Origin: Xanthomonas sacchari
GTDB lineage: Bacteria; Pseudomonadota; Gammaproteobacteria; Xanthomonadales; Xanthomonadaceae
Length of the DNA stretch: 64,000 nt
Assembly (NCBI RefSeq): GCF_024266585.1
Contig: NZ_CP100647.1
Coordinates: 308,501-372,500 of the forward strand
Direction: 5' to 3'
A model generated the notes under the pieces. The model searched no databases. It was not told the origin of the DNA and saw only the letters and a list, made by a program, of their open reading frames with translations. Below, one piece after another: positions 48,713 to 58,198 of the stretch (the stretch's first letter is position 1; every line of letters starts with the position of its first letter). The position numbers and the translations under genes are program-made.

Positions 48713-49385
48713 CGAATTCCACGGCCACCAGGCCGATGCCGGCGATGCCGCCGCGGCCGCAGCGACTGCGGCGGCCGAGGCCGGCACCGCGCTGTTCGCC
48801 GGCGACAGCGGCAGCCTGCCGCTGGAGGCGCGGCGCGCGCTGTGCCAGCTGCTGTCCGGTCCCAGCGTCGACGCCTACCGGCACGGCCCGCTGTGGCCGG
48901 CGCTGCTGCGCCACGAGGCGGCGATCCGCCGCGTGCTGAGCGAGCTGTTCCTGGAACTGGTGCTGGACCGCGACGGCGGCGTGGCGTTCGCGCGCCAAGC
49001 CGACACCGGCGAGCTGGAGACCCCGGCGCTGCTGCGCACCGCGCCGCTGACCTTCATCGAATCGGTGCTGCTGCTGTTCCTGCGCCAGCAACTGGCCGAG
49101 GCCGACACCCGCGGCGAGCGCGCGGTGGTCGACGAGGCGCAGCTGCTGGAAGTGCTGACGGTGTACGAGAAGAACGTCTCCACCGACCGCGCCGGCTTCG
49201 CCCGGCGGGTGCTGGCGGCGATCGCCAAGATGCGCGACAACCACCTGCTGTCCAAGCTGCGCGGAAGCGAGGACCGTTACGAGGTGTCGCCGGCGCTGAA
49301 GCTGCTGTTCTCGGCCGAGGACGTGCAGGCGCTGGTGGCGGCCTACCGCGGCCTGCGCGAGGGCGCGACCGAGGCGGCGCCATGA
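48699..49385 (+). CDS. jetB: DUF4194 protein, JetB of type I Wadjet-like complex (KITE)
   Basis: A 228-residue DUF4194 protein, the winged-helix KITE subunit that dimerises on the JetA kleisin, comparable to MukE/MksE. After an Ala-rich N-terminal 45 residues come the conserved [49 protein letters not shown] (read in parts) and [21 protein letters not shown] blocks. Start overlaps jetA; 95 bases separate it from jetC. Confidence 0.85.
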   Translation: MSWSDEFHGHQADAGDAAAAAATAAAEAGTALFAGDSGSLPLEARRALCQLLSGPSVDAYRHGPLWPALLRHEAAIRRVLSELFLELVLDRDGGVAFARQADTGELETPALLRTAPLTFIESVLLLFLRQQLAEADTRGERAVVDEAQLLEVLTVYEKNVSTDRAGFARRVLAAIAKMRDNHLLSKLRGSEDRYEVSPALKLLFSAEDVQALVAAYRGLREGATEAAP

Positions 49386-49480
49386 GCGGCCTGCGGCCGC
49401 GCGTGGCGTTCGTCTAGCGCCGGCCTGGCCGCGTGCGCTGGCCGCCATGGCGGCCGTCCCCGTTTTCCGATGAGTTCCCG

Positions 49481-52400
49481 ATGACGTCCCTGTCCGCTTC
49501 GTCCACCGTCCCCGTCGCCCCGTCCCTGTTCGCCGAGACCCTGGCCGAGCAGCGCGCGCAGCAGTACCGTATGCGCCGCCTGCAGGTGCACAACTGGGGC
49601 ACCTTCAACGGCCTGACCGACGTGCCGATCGCCGAGAAGGGCTTCCTGTTCGTCGGCCGCTCCGGTTCGGGCAAGTCGACCCTGCTCGATGCGATGTCGG
49701 CGCTGTTGACGCCGCCGAGCATCGTCGACTTCAACGCCGCCGCGCGCGAGGCCGAGCGCAGCGGCCGCGACCGCAGCCTGGTCTCCTACGTGCGCGGCGC
49801 CTGGGCCGACCAGCAGGACAGCGCCTCCGGCGAGATCGCCACCCAGTACCTGCGTAAGGGCGCGACCTGGTCGGCGCTGGCGCTGGAGTACCGCAACGCG
49901 CAGGGCCAGGCGGTGAGCCTGGTGCGGCTGTTCTGGATCGCCGGCAGCGGCACCGCCGCGGCCGACGTGCGCAAGCACTACATGGTGGTGCCGCGCGGCT
50001 TCGACGTGGCCGCCGAGCTGGACGGCTTCGACCTGGACCTGCGCCGGCTCAAGCTGCGCCTGGGCGAGGACGTGCACCACTTCGACAGCTTCGCCGGCTA
50101 CGCCGAGCGCTTCCGCCACCTGCTCGGCATCGGCAACGAGATGGCGCTGCGGCTGCTGCACAAGACCCAGTCGGCGAAGAACCTGGGCGACCTCAACGCC
50201 TTCCTGCGCAGCTTCATGCTCGATGAGCCGCGCACCTTCGAGGCGGCCGACCGCCTGGTCGAGGACTTCGCCGAACTCGACGGCGCGCACCACGCGGTGG
50301 TGACCGCGCGGCGCCAGGTGGAGACCCTGACCCCGGCGCGCGACTACCACGCTGAACTGCTGGCGTTGCGCCACAGCGTCGGCGAGCTGCGCGAACTGCA
50401 GCTGGGCATCGACGGCTACCGCGAGCAGCGCCGCCTGGCCCTGCTCGACGCGCGCCTGCAGGAACTGGACACCCAGGACCGCGGCCTGGCCGGCGAGGAA
50501 GGGCAGCGCCGCGAAGCGCTGGACAACCTCGAACAAACCCTGGCCGAACTGGAGACGCAGCAGCGTGCGCAGGGCGGCGAGCGGGTCGAGGCGCTGGAGC
50601 GCGAACACGCCCGTGTCGAGCGCGAGCGCGACGAGCGCATGCGCCGCCGCAGCCAGGTCGAACAGGCCTGCCGCCAGCTCGGCATGGGCCTGGCCGGCAG
50701 CGCCAGCGGCTTCGCCGAGCAGGTGGCGCAGGCGCGCGCGCTGCGCGACGGTGTCGCCGGCGAGGCCAGCAGCCTGGACGAGGCGATTGCCGAGCGCATG
50801 GCCGAGCGCCGCGAGGACGAACGCCGCTTCGCGCTCATCCGCACCGAGATCGAGGCGCTGCTGAAGGCGCCCTCGAGCATTCCTGCGCCGATGCAGGCCC
50901 TGCGCGCGCGGCTGTGCGCCGAGACCGGCCTGTCCGAAGCTGCGCTGCCGTTCGTCGGCGAGCTGGTGCAGGTGGAGGCCGACCAGGCCGCCTGGCGCGG
51001 CGCGATCGAGCGCGTGCTGCACGGCTTCGCGCAATCGCTGCTGGTCGACGAGCGCCACTACGCCAGCGTCGCCGACTGGGTCAACAAGACCCAGCTCGGC
51101 ACCCGCCTGGTGTATTTCCGGGTCCGCCACAACGCGCCGCTGCAACACCGCGAGCCCGATGCCAAGTCGCTGCTGCGCAAGCTGGAGCTGCGCGACCATG
51201 CGTATGCGCCGTGGCTGCGCCAGGAGCTGGCCCGGCGCTTCGACTACTCCTGCGTGGACACCGTGGTGCAGCTGCGCGACGCCGAGCGCGCGATCACCCG
51301 CGAAGGCCAGGTCAAGCACCCGGGCGACCGCTACGAGAAGGACGACCGCCACGCCGTCGGCGACCGCAAGCGCTGGCTGCTCGGCTACGACAACCGCGAC
51401 AAGCTCAAGGTCTACGAGCGCGAGGGCCAGACCCTGGCGCAGCGCATCGCCGCCTGCGATGCCGACGTCGCCGCCCTGCGCAAGCAGCGCGAGCAGGACC
51501 AGGGCCGGCAACTGGCCGCGCACACCCTGGCCGAGCGCGAGTGGGACGAGATCGACGTGGCGCCCAAGCTGCAGCGCCTGAGCGACATCGCCGAGCAACT
51601 GCTGCAGTTGCGCGAGGGCGACACCGCATTGCGTGCGCTGGGCGAGCAGATCGCCACCGCGCGCGCGCGCCGCGACCAGGCCCGCCGCACCTACGAGGAC
51701 GTGCGCCTGGAGCGCGCCCAGCTGAGCCGCGAGCGTGCCCGCCTGGAGGCGCAGCGCGAGACCTGCGCCGCGCGCGTGGCCACCACCGTGATCGGCCCGG
51801 CGCAGGTGGCGGGGCTGGACGCGCGGCTGGCGGCGCTGCCGCCGCTGAGCCTGGACAACCTGGAGGCGCATCTGCGTAGCGTCGAGCGCGGCCTCGGCGA
51901 ACAACTGGCGCAGAGCCAGGCGCAGGACGCGCGGCTGAGCCAGCAGGTGCTCGACTGCTTCCGCCGCTACTGCCAGCAGTGGCCGGAGGACAGCGGCGAC
52001 TTCACCGTCAGCCTGGCCAGCGCCGACGACTTCCTGGCGCGCCTGCAGCGCCTGGAGAGCGACGGCCTGCCGCGCCACGAAGGCCGCTTCTTCGACCTGC
52101 TGCAGACCCAGAGCAAGAACAACCTGCTGGCCCTGCAGCGCTACACCGCCGAAGCGCACAAGGCGATCAAGCAGCGCATGGACGAGGTCAACGCCAGCCT
52201 CGAGCAGGTGCCGTTCAACCGCGGCACCCTGCTGACCATCGAGGTCAGCGACCGGCGCCTGCTCGAGGTGCAGGAGTTCCAGCAGCAGCTGCGCGCCGTG
52301 CTCGGCCACCAGCAGACCGAGGACCGCGCGCTGGCCGAGGCGCAGTTCGCCACCCTGCGCGGGCTGGTGCAGCGGCTCGGCGCGCAGGAGCCGGAGCTGC

Positions 52401-53296
52401 GGCGCTGGCGCGAGCAGGTGCTGGACGTGCGCCAGCACGTGGAGTTCGTCGGTGTGGAACTGGACGCGGACAGCCGCGCGCAGGTGGAGATCTACCGCAG
52501 CGGCGCCGGCAAGTCCGGCGGCCAGCGGCAGAAGCTGGCCACCACCTGCCTGGCCGCGGCGCTGCGCTACCAGCTCGGCGGCGAGGACGGCGAACTGCCG
52601 CGCTACGCCGCGGTGGTGCTGGACGAGGCCTTCGACAAGGCCGACAACGAGTTCACCGCGCTGGCGATGAACATCTTCGAGAACTTCGGTTTCCAGATGG
52701 TGGTGGCCACGCCGCTGAAGTCGGTGATGACCCTGGAGCCGTTCATCGGCGGCGCCTGCTTCGTCGAGATCAGCGGCCGCCACAACTCCGGTGTGCTGCT
52801 GATCGAATACGACGAGCAGGCGCACCGGCTGAAGCTGCCCGAGCGCAGCCGCAACGAGGCGGCGACGCCTGTGGCGGAGTCGGCCGCGCCAGCGGAGCAG
52901 GCAGCTGCCGAGCTGCCGCCGTCGGCCGCCGACGCCGCGGACGCAACCGCCGAGACCCTCGCAGACGCCGCTGCCGCGCCGGCGCGCGCGGCCGGCAAGG
53001 CGCGCGATGGTCGCGGCAACGGCGCGAAGCCACCGACCACGCTCAAGACGTCGCCAGTGACGCCCGGCAAACGCGCCCGCGCTGCCGTCGCCACGCCTGC
53101 GGCCAAGGCCGCGTCGGCGAAGGCGCCACGCAAGTCCGCCGCGTCCGCGGCGCGTCCGTCCACGGCAACGCGGCCGGCTGCGCGGTCGGCGTCGGCGAAG
53201 ACCGCGAACGCCGCCGCAGGCCGCAAACCTGCGAAACCGGCCAAGGCTGCGGCATCCAAGACGCCTCCCGCGACCGCCAAACGCCGCGGCCGCTGA
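49481..53296 (+). CDS. jetC: SMC-like ATPase, JetC of type I Wadjet-like complex, with histone-H1-like tail
   Basis: The motor subunit, 1271 residues, MukB/SMC-like. Walker A GRSGSGKST is at 59-67. Long coiled-coil arms (about 300-560 and 640-980) flank a hinge-like segment. The signature SGGQRQK lies near 1011 and Walker B AAVVLDEAFDKAD near 1045. After the ATPase head an unusual tail of about 145 residues (1127-1271) is made of Ala, Lys, Pro, Thr and Arg with repeated AKAA/KPAK motifs, like H1-type or AlgP-type DNA-binding proteins. The MTSLSASS start fits the family better than the longer frame. No JetD follows. Confidence 0.87.
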   Translation: MTSLSASSTVPVAPSLFAETLAEQRAQQYRMRRLQVHNWGTFNGLTDVPIAEKGFLFVGRSGSGKSTLLDAMSALLTPPSIVDFNAAAREAERSGRDRSLVSYVRGAWADQQDSASGEIATQYLRKGATWSALALEYRNAQGQAVSLVRLFWIAGSGTAAADVRKHYMVVPRGFDVAAELDGFDLDLRRLKLRLGEDVHHFDSFAGYAERFRHLLGIGNEMALRLLHKTQSAKNLGDLNAFLRSFMLDEPRTFEAADRLVEDFAELDGAHHAVVTARRQVETLTPARDYHAELLALRHSVGELRELQLGIDGYREQRRLALLDARLQELDTQDRGLAGEEGQRREALDNLEQTLAELETQQRAQGGERVEALEREHARVERERDERMRRRSQVEQACRQLGMGLAGSASGFAEQVAQARALRDGVAGEASSLDEAIAERMAERREDERRFALIRTEIEALLKAPSSIPAPMQALRARLCAETGLSEAALPFVGELVQVEADQAAWRGAIERVLHGFAQSLLVDERHYASVADWVNKTQLGTRLVYFRVRHNAPLQHREPDAKSLLRKLELRDHAYAPWLRQELARRFDYSCVDTVVQLRDAERAITREGQVKHPGDRYEKDDRHAVGDRKRWLLGYDNRDKLKVYEREGQTLAQRIAACDADVAALRKQREQDQGRQLAAHTLAEREWDEIDVAPKLQRLSDIAEQLLQLREGDTALRALGEQIATARARRDQARRTYEDVRLERAQLSRERARLEAQRETCAARVATTVIGPAQVAGLDARLAALPPLSLDNLEAHLRSVERGLGEQLAQSQAQDARLSQQVLDCFRRYCQQWPEDSGDFTVSLASADDFLARLQRLESDGLPRHEGRFFDLLQTQSKNNLLALQRYTAEAHKAIKQRMDEVNASLEQVPFNRGTLLTIEVSDRRLLEVQEFQQQLRAVLGHQQTEDRALAEAQFATLRGLVQRLGAQEPELRRWREQVLDVRQHVEFVGVELDADSRAQVEIYRSGAGKSGGQRQKLATTCLAAALRYQLGGEDGELPRYAAVVLDEAFDKADNEFTALAMNIFENFGFQMVVATPLKSVMTLEPFIGGACFVEISGRHNSGVLLIEYDEQAHRLKLPERSRNEAATPVAESAAPAEQAAAELPPSAADAADATAETLADAAAAPARAAGKARDGRGNGAKPPTTLKTSPVTPGKRARAAVATPAAKAASAKAPRKSAASAARPSTATRPAARSASAKTANAAAGRKPAKPAKAAASKTPPATAKRRGR

Positions 53297-53389
53297 GCGG
53301 TGCTGGCGGCCCGCGGGCCGACCGGCGCGCGCGCGGCCGCATCGTCGGGCGCGCAGGCATGCGGCAACTGCGCGGCGCCGCTGCCGCGC

Positions 53390-54163
53390 TCAGTGCAGCA
53401 GGTCCCAGCCCATCTTGGCGATCAGCACCACCACCAGCACCAGGAACAACTGCCGGATCAGCGGCGTGCCGCCGCGCAGCGCCAGCCGCGTGCCGGTCAC
53501 CGCGCCGGCCACGTTGGCCACGGCCATCGGCACCGCCGCGGCCAGCAGGATCTTGCCGCTGGGCACGAAGAAGCACAGCGCCGCCAGGTTGGTGGCCAGA
53601 TTGACCACCTTCGACGCGGCCGAGGCGCGCAGGAAATCCAGGCCGAAGAAGCGGATGAACAGGAAGATCAGGAAGCTGCCGGTGCCCGGGCCGAAGAAGC
53701 CGTCGTAGAACCCGATCGCCGCGCCGATCGCCAGCGCGATCGCCAGTTCGCGGCGGCCGACGTGTCGCGGGCGGTGCAGCGCGCCGAAGTCCTTCTTGAC
53801 CAGCGTGTAGCCCAGCATCGCGATCAGCAGCACCAGGATCAGCGGCCGCACCGCCTGTTTCGGCAGCAGGCTCACCGCGGTGGCGCCGAGGAAGGCGAAC
53901 ACGAACGCGGTCGCGGTCGCGTACAGCACCGGCCGCCACGGCAGGCGCACGTGGCGCGCGTAGCGCCAGGCGGCGGTGCCGGTACCGGCCATGGCGCTGA
54001 ACTTGTTGGTGCCCAGCACCACCGCCGGCGCCTGTTGCGGCAAGGTCGCGAACAGCCCCGGCAACTGGATCAGGCCGCCGCCGCCCACCGCCGCGTCCAC
54101 CAGCCCGGCGACGAAGGCGAGACACAGCAGCCAGGGCAGTTCGGTGGGGATCGACTCGAGCAC
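53390..54163 (-). CDS. TauE/SafE (UPF0721) family membrane permease
   Basis: Inner-membrane protein of 257 residues with eight predicted helices. Family motifs are the opening AGLVDAAVGGGGLIQLPGLF, NKFSAMAGTGTAAWRY, and the second-half repeat GFYDGFFGPGTGSFLIFLFI. Members export sulfite or related sulfur compounds and anions; the substrate here is unknown. There is no upstream ATG in frame before the first helix, so a GTG start at 54163 is assigned. It converges with jetC, leaving about 90 bases. Confidence 0.88.
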   Translation of the reverse strand: MLESIPTELPWLLCLAFVAGLVDAAVGGGGLIQLPGLFATLPQQAPAVVLGTNKFSAMAGTGTAAWRYARHVRLPWRPVLYATATAFVFAFLGATAVSLLPKQAVRPLILVLLIAMLGYTLVKKDFGALHRPRHVGRRELAIALAIGAAIGFYDGFFGPGTGSFLIFLFIRFFGLDFLRASAASKVVNLATNLAALCFFVPSGKILLAAAVPMAVANVAGAVTGTRLALRGGTPLIRQLFLVLVVVLIAKMGWDLLH

Positions 54164-54259
54164 GCCGGCGCTCCGCGCAAGGGGCCGCAAGCATAGCCGC
54201 CGCCGGCCATGGCGCGCGCGCGGCGTGCGCATCGGTGCCGCAGCCGGCACAATCGGCAC

Positions 54260-54652
54260 ATGCCGCCGTCCGCCCCGCGCCTTGCCGATCCCTGCCCCTG
54301 CGGCCGTCCGCGCGACTACGCGCAGTGCTGCGGGCCGTACCACGCCGGCGCCGCCGCGCCGGATGCCGAATCCCTGATGCGTTCGCGCTACAGCGCCTAC
54401 GTGCGCTGCGACGCCGACTACCTGCGCGCGAGCTGGCATCCGTCGACCTGCCCGCCGCAGGTGGACGTGGACCCGCGCACGGTCTGGCTCGGCCTCACCG
54501 TGCAGCGCGTGTTGCAGACCGGCGCCGACAGCGCCGAGGTCGCCTTCCTGGCGCGCTACCGCATCGGCGGCGGCAGCGCCGTGCGCATGACCGAGCACAG
54601 CCGCTTCGTGCGCGAGGACGGGCGCTGGTACTACCTCGACGCGCTGGACTGA
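54260..54652 (+). CDS. YchJ family protein, SEC-C motif plus NTF2-like fold
   Basis: A 130-residue UPF0225/YchJ protein. The N-terminal zinc-binding SEC-C motif is visible as [19 protein letters not shown], followed by the conserved [20 protein letters not shown] and the NTF2-like segment ending [13 protein letters not shown]. Cellular role not established. Divergent from the TauE/SafE gene, with about 95 bases between the starts. Confidence 0.9.
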   Translation: MPPSAPRLADPCPCGRPRDYAQCCGPYHAGAAAPDAESLMRSRYSAYVRCDADYLRASWHPSTCPPQVDVDPRTVWLGLTVQRVLQTGADSAEVAFLARYRIGGGSAVRMTEHSRFVREDGRWYYLDALD

Positions 54653-54920
54653 ACCGGCGCGTGCGGCGCCGGTGGCGCGCACGCCCGAGCACCGGCGTTC
54701 GTGGCGAGGGGTCGGTCCTTCTTGCGCTTCGCGCCGCATGCCACCGATACCCAAGCGCCGTGCGTATCCCGGCCCTGGCGCCGCGGCGCACGATCTGCCA
54801 GCCACGCCATGATCAGGACGCGCTGCCGGTCGCGCGCCGTCTGCCGCCAGCGCGCGTGAGCAGAGCGCACACGCGGCGGTTGTTTATGATGTCGGCCCTG
54901 CCGTTGGCGAGGAAGTTGCG

Positions 54921-57233
54921 ATGATGCGTTTGGCTTGGCTCCTGCTGCTGGCGGCCCCGTGCGCGTTCGCGCAGACCCTGCCCGCGGCGACGCCGTCCGC
55001 GCCGGATCCGGCCTTCGCCACCTGCGTGGCCGGGCTGCGCACGGCCGCGGCGAAGGCGGGCGTGGCCGAACCGTCGTTCGACCGCTTCACCGCCGACCTG
55101 CAGCCGGACCCGAGCGTGCTGCCGCTGCTCGACGCCCAGCCCGAGTTCACCACGCCGATCTGGGACTACCTGGCCGGCCTCGTCGACAGCCAGCGCATCG
55201 ACGACGGCCGCGCCATGCTGGCCGCGCACCGCGACCTGCTCTCCCAAGTGGCGCAGCAGTACGGCGTGGACCCGGAGACGGTGGTCGCGGTATGGGGCGT
55301 GGAGAGCGACTACGGCCGCATCTCCGGCAAGCGCCCGCTGTTGGTGTCGCTGCTGACCCTGTCCTGCGAAGGCCGCCGCCAGCCGTTCTTCCGCAGCGAA
55401 CTGTTCGCGCTGCTGAAGCTGTTGCAGGCCGGCGACCTGCGGCCCGAGGGCCTGACCGGCTCCTGGGCCGGCGCCTTCGGCCATACCCAGTTCATGCCCA
55501 GCACCTACGCCCGCGTCGCCGTGGACGGCGATGGCGATGGTCGCCGCGACCTGGTCGCCAGCATTCCCGATGCGCTGGCCTCCACCGCCAACTATCTCAA
55601 GCTGGCCGGCTGGCAGACCGGTCAGCCCTGGGGGCTGGAAGTGAAGCTGCCGGACGGCTTCGACCCGGCGCTGGCCGGGCGCACCCAGCGTCGGCCGCTG
55701 TCCGACTGGCGCGCGCGCGGCCTGACCGCGGCCGATGGCGGCACGCTGCCGGCGCTGGCGGCGCAGACGCCGGCGGCGGTGCTGATCCCGGCCGGCGTGC
55801 ACGGCCCGGCGTTCCTGGTGTTCCGCAACTACGACGCGATCTACGCCTACAACGCCGCCGAGAGCTATGCGCTGGCGATCGCGCTGCTGTCCGACCGGTT
55901 GCGCGGCAAGCCCGGGCTGGTCGTCGCCTGGCCCACCGACGACCCCGGCCTGGGCCGGCCGGAACGGCGCGAACTGCAGACCCTGCTGCTGGCCCGCGGC
56001 CATGCCATCGGCCAGGCCGACGGCGCCATCGGCACCGCCACCCGCCGCGCGATCCAGGCCGAGCAGCAGCGCCTGGGCCTGCAGCCGGCCGACGGCCGCG
56101 CCGGGCAACGCATCCTCGACGCGCTGCGCCGCGAGGCCGGCGGCGCACCCGCGGCGCCCGTCTCGCCACCGGCCACGCCGTCGCCGCCGCCGCAACCGTC
56201 TGCACCGGCATCGTCGCCTGCATCCGCACCCGCACCCGCAACGACCCCGGCACCCACGGCCGCGCCCGCAACGCCGCCGTTCGGCGGCGTGCCGCCCACC
56301 GCGTTCCGGCGGCCGGCGGCGTACCCGGCCTTCGTCCAATCCCCCGCGCCACGGAGCATCCATCCCATGTCCGACGTCCCCGGCCTGAGCACAGGCGACT
56401 TCCACGGCTACCCCTCGCTGCTGGTGGAGACCCCGCAGTCCACCGCCGCGATCAGCCTGTTCGGCGGCCAGGTGCTGTCGTTCGTGCCCAAGGGCGGCAC
56501 CGACGCGCTGTGGCTGTCGCCGAGCGCGCAGCCCACGCCGACCCCGATCCGCGGCGGCACCCCGGTGTGCTGGCCGTACTTCGGCCGCCAGGGCCAGAGC
56601 GAGGCCGTGCCCGCGCACGGCTTCGTGCGCACCGTGCCGTGGCAGTTGCAGGACGCGCGGCGCGAGGCCGACGGCAGCCTGGTCCTGACCCTGGCGCCGC
56701 CCGACTTCGACGACCTGCCGCTGCGCCTGCGCATGCAACTGCGCATCGGCGCCACGCTGGAGCAGCGCCTGGTCACCGACAACGTCGGCACCGCGCCGGC
56801 GCGCTTCACCCAGGCGCTGCACAACTACTTCCGCGTCGCCGACGCCACCCAGGTGCGGGTGCAGGGCCTGGACGGCCTGGACTACCTGGACAAGTTCGAA
56901 GGCTACGCCACGCCGCATCGCCAGCACGGCGACTGGAGCCTGCAGGATCCGCGCGATCCCGGCCGCAGCGACCGCATCTATACCGGCGCCGGCGGCCGCT
57001 ACACCCTGCTGGACCCGGGCCTGCAGCGCCGCATCGAGATCGCGACCACCGGCAGCCGCACCCTGGTGGCGTGGAACCCGGGCGAGGCCGGCGCGCAGAA
57101 GATGGCCGATGTCGGCCCGCACTGGCGCCAGTTCGTGTGCCTGGAAGCGGCCAACGCCGGACCCGAGGTGATCGAACTGGCACCGGGCGCCCAGCACGTG
57201 CTGCAGCAGACCATCTCCGTCGCGGCGTTGTAA
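54921..57233 (+). CDS. Lytic murein transglycosylase (MltB-type), frame continues into a mutarotase
   Basis: Residues 1-18 are a signal peptide (MMRLAWLLLLAAPCAFAQ). Residues about 25-330 are an SLT_2/MltB catalytic domain with the probable catalytic Glu128 in VWGVESDYGR and GAFGHTQFMPSTY. Residues about 350-405 are a peptidoglycan-binding helix bundle. A Pro/Ala-rich stretch (about 410-482) then leads, without a stop, into a complete hexose-6-phosphate mutarotase (483-770). The two activities belong in different compartments, so loss of the transglycosylase stop is more likely than a working fusion. GAGGAA precedes the ATG. Confidence 0.82.
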   Translation: MMRLAWLLLLAAPCAFAQTLPAATPSAPDPAFATCVAGLRTAAAKAGVAEPSFDRFTADLQPDPSVLPLLDAQPEFTTPIWDYLAGLVDSQRIDDGRAMLAAHRDLLSQVAQQYGVDPETVVAVWGVESDYGRISGKRPLLVSLLTLSCEGRRQPFFRSELFALLKLLQAGDLRPEGLTGSWAGAFGHTQFMPSTYARVAVDGDGDGRRDLVASIPDALASTANYLKLAGWQTGQPWGLEVKLPDGFDPALAGRTQRRPLSDWRARGLTAADGGTLPALAAQTPAAVLIPAGVHGPAFLVFRNYDAIYAYNAAESYALAIALLSDRLRGKPGLVVAWPTDDPGLGRPERRELQTLLLARGHAIGQADGAIGTATRRAIQAEQQRLGLQPADGRAGQRILDALRREAGGAPAAPVSPPATPSPPPQPSAPASSPASAPAPATTPAPTAAPATPPFGGVPPTAFRRPAAYPAFVQSPAPRSIHPMSDVPGLSTGDFHGYPSLLVETPQSTAAISLFGGQVLSFVPKGGTDALWLSPSAQPTPTPIRGGTPVCWPYFGRQGQSEAVPAHGFVRTVPWQLQDARREADGSLVLTLAPPDFDDLPLRLRMQLRIGATLEQRLVTDNVGTAPARFTQALHNYFRVADATQVRVQGLDGLDYLDKFEGYATPHRQHGDWSLQDPRDPGRSDRIYTGAGGRYTLLDPGLQRRIEIATTGSRTLVAWNPGEAGAQKMADVGPHWRQFVCLEAANAGPEVIELAPGAQHVLQQTISVAAL
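56367..57233 (+). CDS. D-hexose-6-phosphate mutarotase, internal start within the longer frame
   Basis: Aldose-1-epimerase-like enzyme interconverting anomers of glucose-6-phosphate, 288 residues from ATG 56367 (MSDVPGLSTGDFHGYPSLLV). An ACGGAG ribosome binding site lies about ten bases upstream, supporting independent initiation. Active-site blocks PVCWPYFGRQGQ, VPAHGFVRTVPW and the late LVAWNPGEAGAQKMADVG are intact and the length is normal for YeaD-type enzymes. A cytosolic product from this start makes more biological sense than the secreted fusion. Confidence 0.8.
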   Translation: MSDVPGLSTGDFHGYPSLLVETPQSTAAISLFGGQVLSFVPKGGTDALWLSPSAQPTPTPIRGGTPVCWPYFGRQGQSEAVPAHGFVRTVPWQLQDARREADGSLVLTLAPPDFDDLPLRLRMQLRIGATLEQRLVTDNVGTAPARFTQALHNYFRVADATQVRVQGLDGLDYLDKFEGYATPHRQHGDWSLQDPRDPGRSDRIYTGAGGRYTLLDPGLQRRIEIATTGSRTLVAWNPGEAGAQKMADVGPHWRQFVCLEAANAGPEVIELAPGAQHVLQQTISVAAL

Positions 57234-57340
57234 TCGACAGTAGACGGCCGCACCGGATGAACCGCCCTGGATGGGCGGGCGTCGGCCATGGCTCGGCACC
57301 GACCGCGCCGGCGTGGCTGGCGATATCGCCTCCGCCGCAC

Positions 57341-57376
57341 CCTCACCCCCGGCCCCTCTCCCGGGGGGAGAGGGGT
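57341..57376. repeat. CCCCTCTCCC hairpin repeat
   Basis: CACCCTCACCCC...CCCCTCTCCC/GGGGAGAGGGG, the same hairpin family found at the recB-recD junction and inside recD, here in an intergenic position after the mutarotase gene. Confidence 0.78.
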
Positions 57377-57430
57377 GTCGCACGGTGGCGCCGGACTTGG
57401 TGCCGACGTCATCGGCCCAGCCCGGCCCTG

Positions 57431-58110
57431 TTGTGGGAGGGGCTTCAGCCCAGCACGCAATCGACCCAGCCTGGACCCCATTGTGGGAGGGACTTCAGTC
57501 CCGACGCGATGACCTCCGCCGGCCGCAGCCGAACCCGCTCTTGCGACCTCCAGTCGAACCGCCGCACTAGCGCAGAAGGGGCTCCAACCCGGCGCACAAT
57601 CGACCCAGCCTGGACCCCATTGTGGGAGGGACTTCAGTCCCGACGCGATGACCTCCGCCGGCCGCAGCCGAACCCGCTCTTGCGACCTCCAGTCGAACCG
57701 CCGCGCTAGCGCAGAAGGGGCTTCAGCCCCGCGCGAAATCGACCCAGCCCGGATCCCATTGTGGGAGGGACTTCAGTCCCGACGCGATGACCTCCGCCGG
57801 CCGCGGCCGAACCCGCCCCCGCGCCGTCCAGTCGAGCCGCCGCGCTAGCGTAGAAGGGGCTTCAACCCAACGCACAATCGACCCAGCCCGGACCCCATTG
57901 TGGGAGGGACTTCAGTCCCGAGGCCACGACCTCCGCCGGCCGCAGCCGAACCCGCTCTTGCGACCTCCAGTCGAACCGCCGCACTAGCGCAGAAGGGGCT
58001 TCAACCCGGCGCACAATCGACCCAGCCTGCACCCCATTGTGGGAGGGACTTCAGTCCCGACGCGATGACCTCCGCCGGCCGCGGCCGAACCCGCCCCTGC
58101 GACGACCAAT
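57431..58110. repeat. Tandem REP-type array, period 139 bp, about five copies
   Basis: TGTGGGAGGGACTTCAG recurs at 57482, 57621, 57760, 57899 and 58038, each exactly 139 bases apart, with a compressed copy at 57431. Each unit also has a GCAGAAGGGGCTTCAACCC arm and an ATCGACCCAGCC segment. The body of the unit is unrelated to that at 8.7 kb although core and period are the same. Small frames through it are not genes. Confidence 0.93.
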
Positions 58111-58198
58111 CGAGCCACCACATCTACCCGTTCCAACCCAGCACCTCCCGCACCCGCAGGGCGCCGATTACACTGCCGCGTCCGCCAGGAGACCTGCC

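Noticed and set aside
49343..52825. Minus-strand frame of about 1160 codons opposite jetC
   Set aside because: Antisense shadow; Gln/Val/Ala/His-rich with no domain, against an SMC-like ATPase with all motifs on the plus strand.
57431..58110. CRISPR array
   Set aside because: Whole units repeat, so there are no variable spacers; the structure is a tandem REP-type array.
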